The notes: generated from the letters alone by a model not told the origin. 64,000 bases of DNA from Catonia carolina (GCA_035578175.1 JAQMRL010000022.1:3170001-3234000); one strand, 5' to 3'; numbered from the stretch's first letter, positions 45,660 to 57,868 are shown. Numbers and translations: made by a program.

Positions 45660-46490
45660 ACTTCCTCTTGCCTATATGAATATATAGGAAGGAAATTATT
45701 GTTTTTATGTTGATTTATCGAAATCCAGTTTCTACAAATGATCTACTCGTTTTCAAACCCCATGAATCCAAAAGCATGTTTTTAGCAATTGGTCTGTGTC
45801 TGTGACTTGAACATTTTCATCAAAATCGGTCAACCGGAAATAGTAGTTTATTCGTGTCATTTTTCACTTTTGTGCGATTTTTTAAAAAACGGCTTCTACA
45901 ATTTTTTTAATCCACCTCATTAACTAAATTTGTTATGCTCTACAAGATCGAGTAGGTCCCATTTTATCTGCTGGAATTCTTGGAAAGGCTGTTTACTCGT
46001 AAAATAATGGTTTTTTAAGATTGCGGCTTTAATATGCATTTTAGCGCAAAAATTTATATAATTTAAGTTATAGAGGATTTAAAATCCTAGAAATTTTATT
46101 TCAAACATATATTGTATACTAGTTTAGCGGTAATTAGCGATTTTCTGTTTTTTTCTATCACGAAAACGTGAAAAAACGACTTTTTTAAGATTTCTGCCTT
46201 AGTATGCATTTTACGACAAAAGTGTATATATATATATATATATTCAAATTTGTAGGAAATTAAACGGTCTACAACTTTTATTCAGAGTATTTTTCTCTGC
46301 AGAGCCTGGTTTAGCTAGAAAGAGTGATTTTCCGTATGTTTAAGCCAAACTGAGGTTGATTTTCATTTTGCGTCTTTCACTCATGATTAAAATTAAGTTA
46401 TGTTTATGGAGGTTAGTTTTTGTTTATAATGTTTTATTACTAATGTTTGGTTATATTGTAAATTCTTTGCATTGGCAAGAGAAAGTTGTG
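45660..46490 (+). repeat. Repeat E, copy 3
   Basis: The longest copy on its 3' side: it shares GTTTTATTACTAATGTT and GCATTGGCAAGAGAAAGT (46468-46485) with the minus copy near 16546-16600. It lacks the ~80-bp block with GGTACCACACGTGGACCC found at 31231. An AT microsatellite lies at 46223-46243. Confidence 0.82.
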
Positions 46491-47130
46491 TGAATGTTTC
46501 ACACAAGATTTTTGAACTGTTCTTACACAATTTCTTGGAAAAGTATTAATTATAAATTAAATTATATGTAGCTTTAATACTCATTTAATAAAATTTACAT
46601 ATATATCTCAAATCAGAAAAAATAATACCTTTGTTGACCTACTAGAACATCTTTTTGTAATAAATTATATGCAAGAGGAAGACTTATTGCAGTCCACAAT
46701 AACGAACTTGATACAAAGAAAATATACCGCTACATTTTCTACGATTTCTATCATTACAATACTAACCGCAATATTAAATAGGTAATCACAATACAATATT
46801 AAAATACAAGGAAACATTTATTATTTTTATTTGACCGCAATAATATTGACCACAATAATTTTTTATTTGGAAGTCTATATCACCTTATACTCCAAACGTA
46901 CAAAGTCGTTTTACGATATTATAACGATGTATCGTTTGGTAACTGCTATGCAAATTTTATAAATTAGATGAATAAAAAATATATATACTTGTGTTCGTGT
47001 TTGTACACGATAATTATTATCATTATAATGTTCACTACAATTATTGAACGATTTCAAAGTTGTTTTTAATCCCTGGGTCTGATTCCGGAATAGTTACTTT
47101 TGTTTACCATAAAGTAGAAAAACTTCATAA
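46491..47130. other. AT-rich stretch
   Basis: Nothing recognised. Confidence 0.4.
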
Positions 47131-47838
47131 TTTTTTTCCTAGCAACTGAGATTATTTACAATCAGTTTAAAAAAAACAAAAACTATAAGTACATAATCAT
47201 GAAAGTGTTCACTTGACGAAGACAATACCCGATGGTATTGCTTCAAAAAGAAAAAAATTATGTATAAATTTTTGAAAACTTAAACTAGATAAGAGATGAA
47301 CAACAGTAGGCCTAATATAAAAGGTAACAAAATGAATAGCGGTGATAGTAGAATGCGTAGAGGAAGAAGATGATGTTGATGTTGGTATGGACTTCAATTA
47401 TTTACAATGTAGGTTAGTCGGTAAATCTAAACGGAAGGTCAAGCAATTTTATCAGTTTTAGTTTTTATAGTTATAGTTTTTAGTCGTGTTCCTTATAATC
47501 AAGTAAATTTTTAATAAAGCGTCAAAAAATTTGGGTGATCTGCTAATTTTTCTTGATATTTAGAACTTAGCTGCGTAATTTCGTCTTTCACAGTGTTGAC
47601 ACGTAAGTTCTTATGCAACGCATCATTTGTTATATATATCATGGAGAATTTGTTATTATCAGTAAAACTTTTGACTGGAATCGTTGGATGATTGCAAGAT
47701 TCGATTTCGCAGCTGGTCCCCAAAGCGGTAACCCATAAGTCCACAGCGTTTCAATACGGCTTTGTACAGTAGGAGCTTGCTTTCTAATGACAGCTGTTGA
47801 CGTTTGTTAATCATCCAATATAATCTCTCAATAAATGA
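47131..47838 (-). pseudogene. Jockey-like ORF2 3' part of a 5'-inverted copy
   Basis: Same subfamily as 40110-41035. In reverse it reads LYWMINKRQQLSLESKLLLY with KAVLK (about 47830-47770), LWTYGLPLWGPAAKSN, IIQRFQSKV, LHKNLRVNTVKDEITQLSSK, and the end LLDLPFRFTD type with stop at 47414-47416. It has frame breaks. The tail is a T run at 47131-47137. Upstream sequence of the element is found next to it in the opposite orientation. Confidence 0.85.
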
Positions 47839-47965
47839 AAGACAAGTTCCTCAGTCAGATGATATGAAGTACTTGGGAATGCACTTAGATCGACGCCTTA
47901 CCTGGTCCAAACATATTTGAAACACACGCAAAAGACTAGGATAATCTTTTAATGAAAAAATGTTT
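47839..47965 (+). pseudogene. Inverted 5' segment of the same Jockey-like copy
   Basis: Plus strand reads QVPQSDDMKYLGMHLDRRLT with WSKHI, a stop, NTRKRLG, a stop and SFNEK. In the related copy this protein part lies immediately upstream of the YW-x-INKRQQ word that begins the minus-strand segment. The inversion, with its inner and outer ends in the expected order, fits twin priming during reverse transcription. Confidence 0.82.
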
Positions 47966-48308
47966 TATTACAGGGAGCACTGTACCTCTTATCTAATCCA
48001 TGTTAAACTGACTATTTTTAGGTACACGTTTCTAAGAAACTGTTAGTGTTAGGCCTTTCATTTTTGTGCCTTTTCTATGACACTTTTTTTAAGCTCAGGT
48101 ACTAGAATTATTACTATAGAGCTAGCGCTATCATTTCGAGAAATTTTGTTTGAAAATCCAAAAACAATGTAATTTTTTGTAGAATTTTTTATTTTATTTC
48201 AAACTTAGTAATGATACTGCAATTATTCTAGTACCATTTATGCCACAATTATACTAAGAAACGTGCTCAAAAGATTTTAACCTTCCAAGTTAAAGATTTT
48301 TTGAGAAA
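47966..48308. other. AT-rich stretch
   Basis: Nothing recognised. Confidence 0.4.
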
Positions 48309-48316
48309 ATTGTACC
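48309..48316. repeat. Left target-site duplication, ATTGTACC
   Basis: Repeated at 49606-49613 around the second Jockey-like copy; the match may run on into the T run. Confidence 0.8.
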
Positions 48317-49604
48317 TTTTTTTTAACGTTAATTTTATTTAAAAACTATACAGTACAGTATAACCATCCAAAAGCTTAACTAAATTTTTAAAAAACAAAT
48401 AACTTGATAAATAAACAGAAATATTTTTTTAAAGAATACATCCCAGTGGATAATTCAAAAGTATAGTGGATTTCAAAAAATAAATTAATAAAAATATAGA
48501 ACACTTAGATCAATAGATCTCTACTCCATTTTCTTCGTAGGCGTCGGTGTGGTAAGTTTCGTCTTGACATTTGCTGTATTAGGGGATTGATGTGATCTGT
48601 TAATTTCCTGTTAAATTTGGAATATTTTATTTTAGCAGTTTCTGTTACAAAAGGGATTTTCAAATCGGAATGCAATGTTAAATTTGTTACGTAATATGGG
48701 GCGTTCGTTATCATCCGAAGTATTTTTGACTGATGAGTTTGAATTTTTTGAATGTGAGTTTTCTTTGCGGTCCCAAAAATTTCAATACCGTAATTCCATA
48801 TCGGTCGTAAATAGGCTTTGTATGTTAATAATTTAAATTTTAATGATAGAGTTGATTTTCTGTTGATAAATTTTGAAAGTAATTTTGTACGGTTATTTAG
48901 TTGCAAACGTTTTGTTTTGATATGATATCCCCAAGTCAGTCTACGGTCTAAATGGAGGCCCAGATATCGAACTTTATTTTCTTGCGGTATCTCATTGTTA
49001 TCCAGGTAAACAGTTGGACAAGTTCTTCTTCTTAAAGTAAAAGTCACTTGCACAGATTTCAGCGGGTTAACTTTCATTCTCCAGTTTTTGAGCCATGTAG
49101 ATACCTCATACAAGTGATTTTGGATGTTCATCGAAGTTTCTTCTGGAGATTCACTGCTGCATAACAGAACGGTGTCATCTGCGTACGCTGCTACTGTCGT
49201 GAAGTCATTTTCCGGGAAGTCAGACGTAAATATGGAGTACAAAGCAGGAGATAATATGGACCCTTGAGGAACTCCTGCTTCGATATGCCAGATATTAGAA
49301 TATTCCAAACCTTGGCGCACAACAAAATATCTATCCTCTAAAAATGATCTCAGAATTCCATAATATGTATCAGAAAAAATAGATTTTAATTTATACAAAA
49401 GCCCGGGATGCCAAACCTTATCGAACGCCGAACTAATATCCAGAAATACAGCCGATGTGTATAATTTTTGTTCTAACCCTACAGAAATTAAATCAACCAC
49501 TCTGTGCAGCTGATGAGTTGTTGAATGCTGCCTTCTGAATCCAAACTGATAATTTGGAGTTGTAGCTTCAATTATCGGCGAAAGTCGATCTAACAAAATT
49601 CGTT
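48317..49604 (-). mobile_element. 5'-truncated Jockey-like retrotransposon, copy 2
   Basis: The 3' half of the same element as 1052-3010: T run (48317-48324), 3' UTR with the AATAAAATTAACG end, ORF2 to about 49604. It is flanked by ATTGTACC duplications. The 5' end falls in the RT domain just before ILLDRL. By eye the 3' UTRs differ at fewer than ten positions. Confidence 0.92.
48505..49596 (-). CDS. Jockey-like ORF2 fragment, reverse transcriptase core to end
   Basis: 363 residues, from DRLSPIIEATTPNYQFGFRR through FLDISSAFDKVWH, GVPQGSILSP, YADD and YLGLHLDRRLTW to RRKWSRDLLI. Compared with residues 229-591 of copy 1 I see only two substitutions (Val to Ile in the KSIFSDTYY word and Val to Ile at the last residue). 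There is no stop or frameshift. Without the amino-terminal half of RT and the endonuclease it cannot act. The apparent start is an alternative codon within the domain. Confidence 0.88.
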   Translation of the reverse strand: MLDRLSPIIEATTPNYQFGFRRQHSTTHQLHRVVDLISVGLEQKLYTSAVFLDISSAFDKVWHPGLLYKLKSIFSDTYYGILRSFLEDRYFVVRQGLEYSNIWHIEAGVPQGSILSPALYSIFTSDFPENDFTTVAAYADDTVLLCSSESPEETSMNIQNHLYEVSTWLKNWRMKVNPLKSVQVTFTLRRRTCPTVYLDNNEIPQENKVRYLGLHLDRRLTWGYHIKTKRLQLNNRTKLLSKFINRKSTLSLKFKLLTYKAYLRPIWNYGIEIFGTAKKTHIQKIQTHQSKILRMITNAPYYVTNLTLHSDLKIPFVTETAKIKYSKFNRKLTDHINPLIQQMSRRNLPHRRLRRKWSRDLLI

Positions 49605-49605
49605 T

Positions 49606-49613
49606 ATTGTACC
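49606..49613. repeat. Right target-site duplication, ATTGTACC
   Basis: Exact repeat of 48309-48316 at the 5' end of the element. Confidence 0.8.
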
Positions 49614-51253
49614 TTTATGGAAAAAAGTGAATTTGCAGGAAATGAGCTGTAACTTTTTACTTACCCTAAAATTGGGCTGCACCGTAATAATGATTGACAC
49701 CAGAAAGTTCTTTTTTCACAAATAATTTTCTCTTTCTTATCTCTTGTCTTGCTTCTTTTGACACACTTTCCATTGCCTTCTCAGATTTTTGTGTTCTTTT
49801 AATATCGCCACTCTTAATTGTTCCCACTGATTAACTCAATTAAACGAAATTTTGGCCATAATATTACTTAACAAAAATTCGCATTACTTCCATAATTTTT
49901 ATCGTACAAGTTTATCGTATAAGTTTTGAATGTAATTACACAGAAAAAGATACAGAAGGCAATGGCACCAAATTTCAAAAATTGATTTTTTTTTCAATGA
50001 ATAGTGCTCCCTTTAAATTACAATACAAATACAACAACCGTACATACAATTGGCAACCGTGAATCTATTAACGTTGCAACTTTATATTATAAAATAATGA
50101 GACATAGACGCTGAAAACAATAACCTTTATTCAACTTTACACTACAAGTTTATGAATATGACTCATCAAAGATTCACTAGTGAGGTATGCACCACTATAA
50201 ATAAGTGTTACTTATATAAGTTGTAGAGCTAACCTTCTAGACAGTTCTCAAGAGAATACTCTAGAACCTTCCAAACAGTAAACATAAAATAAACATCACA
50301 AACATTTAATTGTGTGAGCGGAGTTATACATAAAAAAATACACATCAATTAGAAGGAGAATAATATATAGACCTCATAAGACATAGATAAAGGTAGTTTA
50401 AGACGGTATGATAGCGAAGAATCTCAAAGATGGTGACCTGAGAGAAAATGATAATGGGGTGTAAGATGCGGGAAGTTAAGAAATCTGTAGGACCCCAGAA
50501 AAAGTAAAAGGTATGGAATTAGTTAAAAATTTATATACAATTTCTGACACCATTTATATATTTATTTATTTTATAGTGGATGAAAAATCCCATTACCTTT
50601 TAGTTTTACCCTTAAGTAATCTTTATAACACAATAATAAAAGAAGACACACATGCGATTGCGTGTCTTTCAATACAAGTGCTTGTGTAATTAATATGACG
50701 TAAGATTCATAAACTATATTTTGACAAGTTAAATTGAAACATTTACATTAACAACCTAATAAAAATACTACATAACATTTTTATTAGAATGTAGACTTAA
50801 GTGTAACGAAATAGTGATACATTAATAGTTTTACGAGTCAGTTTTAAGTTGCACCCAATCTTTCAGTGCATGTTATACATACTTTATTTCTTTTACATAC
50901 TTAAGTACAAAAACCAGTTATGAATTGTGTGTTTACTACAAACTGAGCTACATAAAAATAAGAAGTTATTAAAATATTATGTATCGAGGTTTCAAACAAC
51001 ACAATATACCAGATGCCTTATGAATCAAGGTCTTATAATGTTTCATCAGAAATAACTTCAGAACACGCAACCTCTCGATTTTGTTAGGATTTTCTGAAAC
51101 CGTAATAGTCCATCTACCACAAACAAAAGAATCGTTTTCTTCCAGAAATAAAAACGATACATAATATCTTTTAAATACATTTTTCTCTTTTCTGTTGATC
51201 AATAATCTTATTTCAAATAGTCTAGAACATACCATTATAGTTATTCAGGAGGA
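49614..51253. other. Unassigned stretch
   Basis: No gene recognised; the 88-codon minus frame (50969-51235) has no family features. Confidence 0.4.
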
Positions 51254-51672
51254 AGAGGCAATACTTTGACAATTGATTCTAGAGCTAAGAAAAAACTTTA
51301 TATGTCCGGAAGCGCTTTATTTTCGATTTACAGCTAGCGGAATATTTTACCCTGTTGTCTTCAACATGGATAAAGTTATGCAATACTGAAATTCCAGGGA
51401 CCCAAATTAAAAGGTACATTTAATTATTTTATATGGTTTTTGAACTGAGCAATTAAAAGAAATGGGTACCAGAACTGTAATTTAAGTAGTTTTCGAGAAA
51501 ATTGGCATAAAACACAAAAGTTTATATTGCAGTATTGCATAACTTTACCACTGTAGAAGAAATCAGGGCGAAATCTTCCACTAGCCGTAACTCGAAAATA
51601 AAGCGTTTCCGGACTCATGTTTATATAAAGTTTGTTTCTTATTTTTAGCTGTAGATCAGTTGTCAAAGTAAT
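51254..51672. repeat. Inverted-repeat element (fold-back or MITE-like)
   Basis: The arm 51254-51390 pairs imperfectly with 51533-51672: TACTTTGACAATTGAT, ACTTTATAT, GTCCGGAAGCGCTTTATTTT, AAAGTTATGCAATACTG occur in order in one and reversed in the other. A ~140-bp spacer lies between. Total size is about 420 bp with no coding capacity; the minus frame 51424-51675 simply crosses one arm. Confidence 0.75.
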
Positions 51673-51929
51673 CAACCTGAAGAAGGTTTATAAAAAATTC
51701 TTGATATTTTATCGTTTAGTTTTAACTGATATTTCCCTGTAATTTTTGAGTTTGTGATCTTCAAAATGTCTGTTTCTAACTACTGTAAAATTAAATTACC
51801 CGCTCTAATAACTCAATGAAGTTACCAGGTTATATTTCTTTTAACATAATATAAGGAGTAATTCAAAATTGAACATCAATCTTCATAAAGCTCATTCTAA
51901 AGCACAATATAATGAAAAATTGTATTATA

Positions 51930-51990
51930 AAAAAAGTTCCGGAAACGCTTCGTTGAGGATTTACGTATGGTGAAAGAAATCGGCCGGAAA
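51930..51990. repeat. Third partial arm of the same repeat
   Basis: GTTCCGGAAACGCTTCGTTG and the following GGATTTACGTATGGTGAAAG resemble the arms at 51310-51350, with more change. Confidence 0.55.
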
Positions 51991-53065
51991 TAGTTACCTA
52001 GGAGAAATGAGGTACCCCTGAAATTTTTAAGCCTTTAATTACGTGGCAAAGTGCCATCTGATGATTTTTAAGGAAAGCAGGCAACTTTGACTTACAAACA
52101 AATGTGAATTTTTCATTTATTATCAGTTAGTAAATAGGTTAGGAATGTAAATCATGTGATAGTCTGGGTATATTTTGTTCTGTCTTTGGAAATTTTGACT
52201 AATATTGGATTACCATCAAACATTATAATAATAATTATAATAATCAAATGAAATCGCTTATATGAAGCAGTATCAAAATCACAACTATATGTCGGAAAAA
52301 CTGAGGATGGCTCCTGAGCTATTCACTTTAGCGGGATTGAATAATACAGATAATGAGAGAATTTTAAAATTGGAAAAAACAGTATACCTTGGAAGTAAGG
52401 TAAAAATACTCTGAAATCAAAATTATATCAATTATTTTATTTAAATTAACGAAAGTGATGATTTCATGATAGTGCTGGACTAAACCGTTGGCTTTCCATA
52501 GAGAAATTTTGTGCGTAAAATCAGGTATTTAGTTTAATTTTGAAGTGATAATGGTGAGAAGATTTAGCAACGATGCCATTTGTAATTATTATAATACAAT
52601 AAATTTGAAATACGTAGGTAGGAATTTTATTTACTGAAATAATGGGACCCTTGAATGCCTCCTTTTAAGCTGTCGAATTGTATCGCCGTGGCTCAGTAAA
52701 TTGATAACCAAATAAACATTGTGTGACTCGAGCCGTTTCTCATAGACTAAATTTTAATTTGAAATTTACTTTTTAATTGTTAAAATAGATTTTGTAAAGT
52801 TGTTTGACATATTATAACAGAGCCATTTGTTAGTGCTCAGGGGAATTCCGACTGAAAACTCTGAATAATTTGTAAACTTCACTTATCGGATACACCCCAT
52901 AACTAGATACCGTGGGTCTAGACCTGTTTGAAAATGATTTTGTTTACTAAAAGAATGTTTGCAAGCGATGATTTTGATTTTGTTTTCAGTAGCCTAAAGA
53001 ATATGTTTTTTTATGGTCATAGCAGGTAGGTGCAGTGCCAAATTATTTTCACTCGATTTGCTAGT
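51991..53065. other. AT-rich stretch
   Basis: No supported gene. A possible very decayed tRNA-like head is at about 52680-52740 (GCCGTGGCTCAG), too weak to call. Confidence 0.4.
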
Positions 53066-53465
53066 TTCAGAACTACAAAAAATAGTTCTGTTTCTTATCA
53101 CATGGTTACCCAATCATATGACTGAAGCATTTAACTACAGAAGAGGAAAAGGTGTAAAAGAAACTAATCAGAGTTATCCTCTCTGAAAGTAATGAATTTC
53201 ATTATACACCCAGACCCTGTGGTGAATGCAGTGTATAACTATAATAATATATATATATATATAATAATAATAAATAATAATGTATATGCTGTGATGAATG
53301 TCATTTGCAGGATGGTAAATAGGTGTTTTTCGGAGGGCCTGACAAGCTGACAACCATACTTTTCCACTCAGTGAGGAAGGCATGTTAAACCACTTCACTC
53401 CTTGTTTTACTTAGTAAAGCCTCTAGAGTTTCAAAGCAGCCTTTCTACTAATGACCAAAACACAG
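53066..53465 (+). repeat. Repeat B, copy 5, expanded by an AT microsatellite
   Basis: Full-length plus copy. An AT/AAT-rich microsatellite (53234-53282) sits inside, followed by a repeat of GTGATGAATG, so the extra length is a local expansion at the GGTGAATGCAGTG word. Confidence 0.86.
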
Positions 53466-54887
53466 TAACACAATAATAGTTTCCTTTACTACCGAATTTG
53501 TGTTCTCCAGTTCAGGCTTGTATCTAGATGTAGTCCGAGTTGTGTCAGTAGCTACGTGGAAATTGTATTTTGTTAAATTATACATGTGGACAATTTTGAT
53601 GACGAAATGCAGCTAAATGTAGACTAACATCAAAGTGTTTTAGTTCATGTGATTTTAGACGCTATTTTTCAGCTAGTCTTTTATTAGGTTTAAGTGGTGA
53701 ACGTATTTAACGAGATAAAATTTCCAGACACTAGCCGGAAATAGAAAATGTAACCATCCGCTTTGTAATCTATCACAATAAACATTAGAGCACAGAGACG
53801 GCTGAATGTTAAAAAATGTGCATCTGAATCAGAAATTAATATGAAATAAATAAAATAAATTATATTAAATGAATGTGACAGAAATTTAGTTACTGCAGTC
53901 CAGAAAGTAATATAAAAAATTAATTTCAGTTTGAAGGAGATTTATACTCAGCTTTTAAAATACATAATGTAAAAAGACTTTGTCTGCTGCGCTGACTTTA
54001 TTTATATTATAATTAGGTTAAGTAAGTACTAAGCCTATTTTACAAAGTTCAATTAAGTCATGTGTACCCTACTTACAAGAGAAACATTAAGTCTACCACA
54101 GAATATGACTACTTTATAAGAAATTTTATTTAAACACTGCTAACCATGTTTCAATTGTCATTTAAGATCTTTCATATAATTACAAACGTAAGTAGCAGTT
54201 TTGTCTTAAACGTATTGCAACTTTACAACGAATGGAATAAACTAAATTTTCAAAAGTTAATGAAATGATAAAGTAAAATTTAATTTATGTCTGTGTTTGT
54301 ATGTAGAAACTTATTAATAAACTCTTGCTGTGAAAAGCACTAAAATAGAGAAGCATGTGTTGAACATATTAGATTTTTCCCGTATAAATAATCCAGTGAA
54401 TCTCAAGAGAATTTAAAGGGGTGAATATATAGTATGCATTTAAGATAAAATCGGTTAAAATTAGGGTTCACCTTTACCCCATGAAGCGTTCTATTTTCTG
54501 GAGGAACATTACAACATGCCCTATCCTTGTTTTGCTGTCATCCGCCTTGTTTACGCGAAGGGGTCATACGTTTGAAGAATGATCATTTAGCCCATTTGTT
54601 GGCTCCGTGCCTAGCAAATGTAAACGGCTAATTGAGAATGAGTTCTGCAGTATTCTTGCTGCTGCAGTAACTCAATTTTAGTGTACATAACATTCGTTTC
54701 TTGTATTGAAAAATGCAACTGAGATGTACTATTAGCGTACTATCTAGATGTTGCAGTATACAATGCAGTTCTTTTGTAACTATGTTATTTATAAATTTAT
54801 ATGTACTGTTAAAGCCTTCTTAATTTTTTATTAAAATTTGGCTAACGAAACAATAAATAAAAGAAGAGAAACGAAAAATTCCAAAAT
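53466..54887. other. AT-rich stretch with a decayed tRNA-like SINE head
   Basis: The minus strand of 53710-53800 reads CCGTCTCTGTGCTCTAATG and CTATTTCCGGCTAGTGTCTG, like the SINE heads nearby, but the B box is lost. No gene. Confidence 0.42.
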
Positions 54888-55847
54888 ACTACACTACTAT
54901 TTTGTCTGAATCGCACGACCCTATTAGAGCGTCAGAACTAATACAAACGCATTTAGATGGTATCAAAGAATGGCTTCACATGTGGAAGATTAAATTGAAC
55001 GTTTTCAAATCACAACAGGTAACTTTCACTCTTCGGCCTGTTGGTTGCCCAAATTTAGGCATCGACGATACTAGGCTTACAGTTACAGACAAAGTTAGGT
55101 ACCTTGGTTTAATACTTGACAGACGTCTCACGTGGAAACCACACGTGAAACCACGCATCAGAGCAATCTCAGACTCATGGTTTCGTATGTTGTATGGCGT
55201 CTTAGGTTGCAAGTCCTCGCAACCTCTACACTTAAAAGTCATCCTCTATAAATCACTAGTACGGCCAATTTGGCTTTATGTTGGACCAATTTTTGGAGCC
55301 TGTCACAATACAACACTGAATATTCTTCAAAGACACCAGTTGAAAGCACTTACAGCAATAACAAACTAACCTTTTTACGTAACCAATCATACCCTTCACA
55401 AAGACTTGAAAATACCAACGGTTCGAGACATTGTAATCACAACATACAACTCATTACACACAAAGACAATTGACCACATAAATCCAAATGTCAAATCTTT
55501 TTCAACTAACGATCTCCCTGTTAACAGACGACTGAAGCGAAGGTGGAATTGGGATTTTCTCCGACCACCATACAAAAACAATTTAACTTGTCATGCCTGT
55601 GTCATTTCATAAAAACAAAAATATCATTTCATAAAAAAACCAATCATCCATCATAGTTTATAAATCGGTATCATTGAAAAATATTGGCACCACATTCCTT
55701 GCAAAATTTCACGCCGAAATCGGTCACTGGATCGATTCACATGCACGTCACCCCGCTATTCCTCATTTATTCCATCTCATTTACTAGTTGTGCTTTAAAA
55801 CAAAAATGTACAGTTGTAAATAAAAATAAAGTTGAAGCCAAAAAAAA
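54888..55847 (+). mobile_element. 5'-truncated Jockey-like retrotransposon, separate subfamily
   Basis: ORF2 end (54902-55612), a ~225-bp 3' UTR with AATAAAAATAAAG (55821) and an A run (55838-55846). ACTACACTAC before the coding part and ACTACAACTAC after the tail may be an imperfect target duplication. Confidence 0.82.
54902..55612 (+). pseudogene. Jockey-like ORF2 carboxyl part with one stop
   Basis: It starts just after where the catalytic YADD would be, with TTILSESHDP. Recognisable words: GIKEWLHMWKIKLNVFKSQQ, VRYLGLILDRRLTWKPHV, LYKSLVRPIWLYVG, LQRHQLKALTAITN. TAA at 55367-55369 interrupts (normally NAP-x-YV), and the same frame continues PFYVTNHTLHKDLKIPTVRD, DHINPNVKSF, RRLKRRWNWDFL to TAA at 55610-55612. 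Without the stop the frame is otherwise intact. It is closest in its ending (RRLKRRW) to the 1-3 kb subfamily. Confidence 0.86.
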
Positions 55848-56514
55848 ACTACAACTACAAATTGAACGCATACTACCTTAGATATAAAAACAAAACATTC
55901 CAAAATTTAAATTACTATATTATTTTATTTTACAACAATACATAAACATGTTTTTGAAAGCATTCGAAAATAGACTCATCATTTTATACACTCATTTAAA
56001 TGAATTTATTTAAAATGCGTAGGCTGCAAATACATTTACAAAATTCGTTCTGGTCATATTCTGAAGACAATCAACCTTTCGTCCATCTTAAAGATATATT
56101 ACCTTACTGAAAAAGTACCCTAATTACTGATATTGAAAGTGAAGAAACAAATAAATAGTCCTGAAGTTTTATTTGATATCCATGATATCGGTTAGGAAAT
56201 TGATATTTCACCACTTCTATTTTCAGAGAGATAACATCTATTTTTTACCGCGGGGTATGAACTTATTAGCTAACTATTCTAATTATATTTTTTAACAGAT
56301 CATCTAATAAAAAAAGTGTTCAAAATGCAGAAAAGTAATTATTAGAAAAACTACAATTTAAAATGTTAATTGTATCTTATTGGGTTGTTCTCAGGCTTTT
56401 TGTTAGCCTCGGGGGTGGCGTTAAAATAGTGTTCGTAAAGACCGTTGTGTAAATAAAAATTATTCTTATTAGAGTTTAAATGATAAGTTTTAGCACTGTA
56501 ACTCTGTTTTAACC
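55848..56514. other. AT-rich stretch
   Basis: Nothing recognised. Confidence 0.4.
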
Positions 56515-56742
56515 CTGCAGCCGGCAATAACATTTTTCTAGACCGGCAGATAATTTTTAACATATGGGTCCCCGAACCGTAAAGAAATCATTAAAAGTAT
56601 GATATAAATCACAAACCTTCTACGTAACGTATCAAAATAACAAAAAAACTTAGGAAAATAGAATAAATACATTATTGAAATTTTAATCTGACAGTTAAAG
56701 ATGCTGAAGTTATTTGAAAATAATTTTTAGACAAATATTTTT
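56515..56742 (-). repeat. Repeat C, copy 2 (uninterrupted)
   Basis: Reverse complement of 8063-8152 plus 8395-8550 without the 242-bp SINE-like insert; it represents the pre-insertion state. Confidence 0.8.
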
Positions 56743-57868
56743 CTAAAGTTTCAGATGACACTATCGTTCAAAACTTTCTTATACTCGACTTTCAAAAGTC
56801 ATGGCATACAAATCATTACTTGTAATGTTTATTTCAAAATAAAACAAAAAAACGATTTTATATTTAAAACTGAAGAAAGTATATACAAAAATACATCATG
56901 TAAACCAAGAAATAACCAGATTTAGCTCTAGGACAGCGTAGTTTCAATAGAGAAACACAGGCACAATATTCAACTAAAACTATTGTATTACACGTAAAAA
57001 TTTACTTTATACATTACTACACTATTGCGCAAAACAGCAACGCTGTCTGTAGATGAATTTAACACTAAAACGACAACATTGCAATGCTTTGCAATGCAAT
57101 CCGAAAGCAAATCCGATTTTGCGACGTGACCGGTTCAAGAAGCGGTAACATCGTCTCAAAATCAACGATTGCCGGCTCTAAGGATAAGGTACAGAATATT
57201 TATTTTTGTACTATTGTTACTCACGTTTTACCTCTTAGGCGTAAACGGTCGTAATTAAAATGGTTTATTTTTCCTGTGTATCACTAAGAGAATATGCTTT
57301 CCGACTATTAGAACTACTGTTTTTCGGAATCGTATAGAAATGTACATTTTGTTTTGTCACCCCTTTCTTATCAATTCGGCGCAAGTGATCAAAATGCAAA
57401 TGCATCTTTAACAAATACAATGTTATCTTCACAGATTTTATACAAAAAAAACTTTAGATCTGTATTGTTCATGAGTTTTCTGCTTAACGTCTAAGACACA
57501 AACGGACCAAATTTTAGCCGCTTAGGTTATTGAGAACTTTACTGAAAATTATAGTTCGTTCAACCAGAGATGACAGAGAAATGCACGTGGCGTTAGAATA
57601 GGAGTGCCGATTCACAGGCTAAACAGCTATGTTTAATAGAGAATCTATTTGTATAACTTACTTTATGAGTTGAATGATCACGAAACGTTGTGAACTAGCG
57701 GTCAGTCAATCACGTAAACAGTGCCACAGTCATTGGCAGAAACAGTTGTTTACGTGAAATTATTACTTTCAAAACTTAATGAATATGGTATAGCACTGAG
57801 TGTCAGTCAGTCAGTAAATATTTTACTTTTGCATTTAGATGATTTCATAGATGTTGTAAGAAATATAC
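56743..57868. other. AT-rich stretch
   Basis: Nothing recognised beyond the short repeat GCAATGCTTTGCAATGC near 57080. Confidence 0.4.

Noticed and set aside
51424..51675. 83-codon minus-strand frame
   Set aside because: Crosses one arm and the spacer of the inverted-repeat element.
52680..52745. tRNA-like sequence GCCGTGGCTCAG...
   Set aside because: Only a weak A-box resemblance; no acceptable B box at the right distance.
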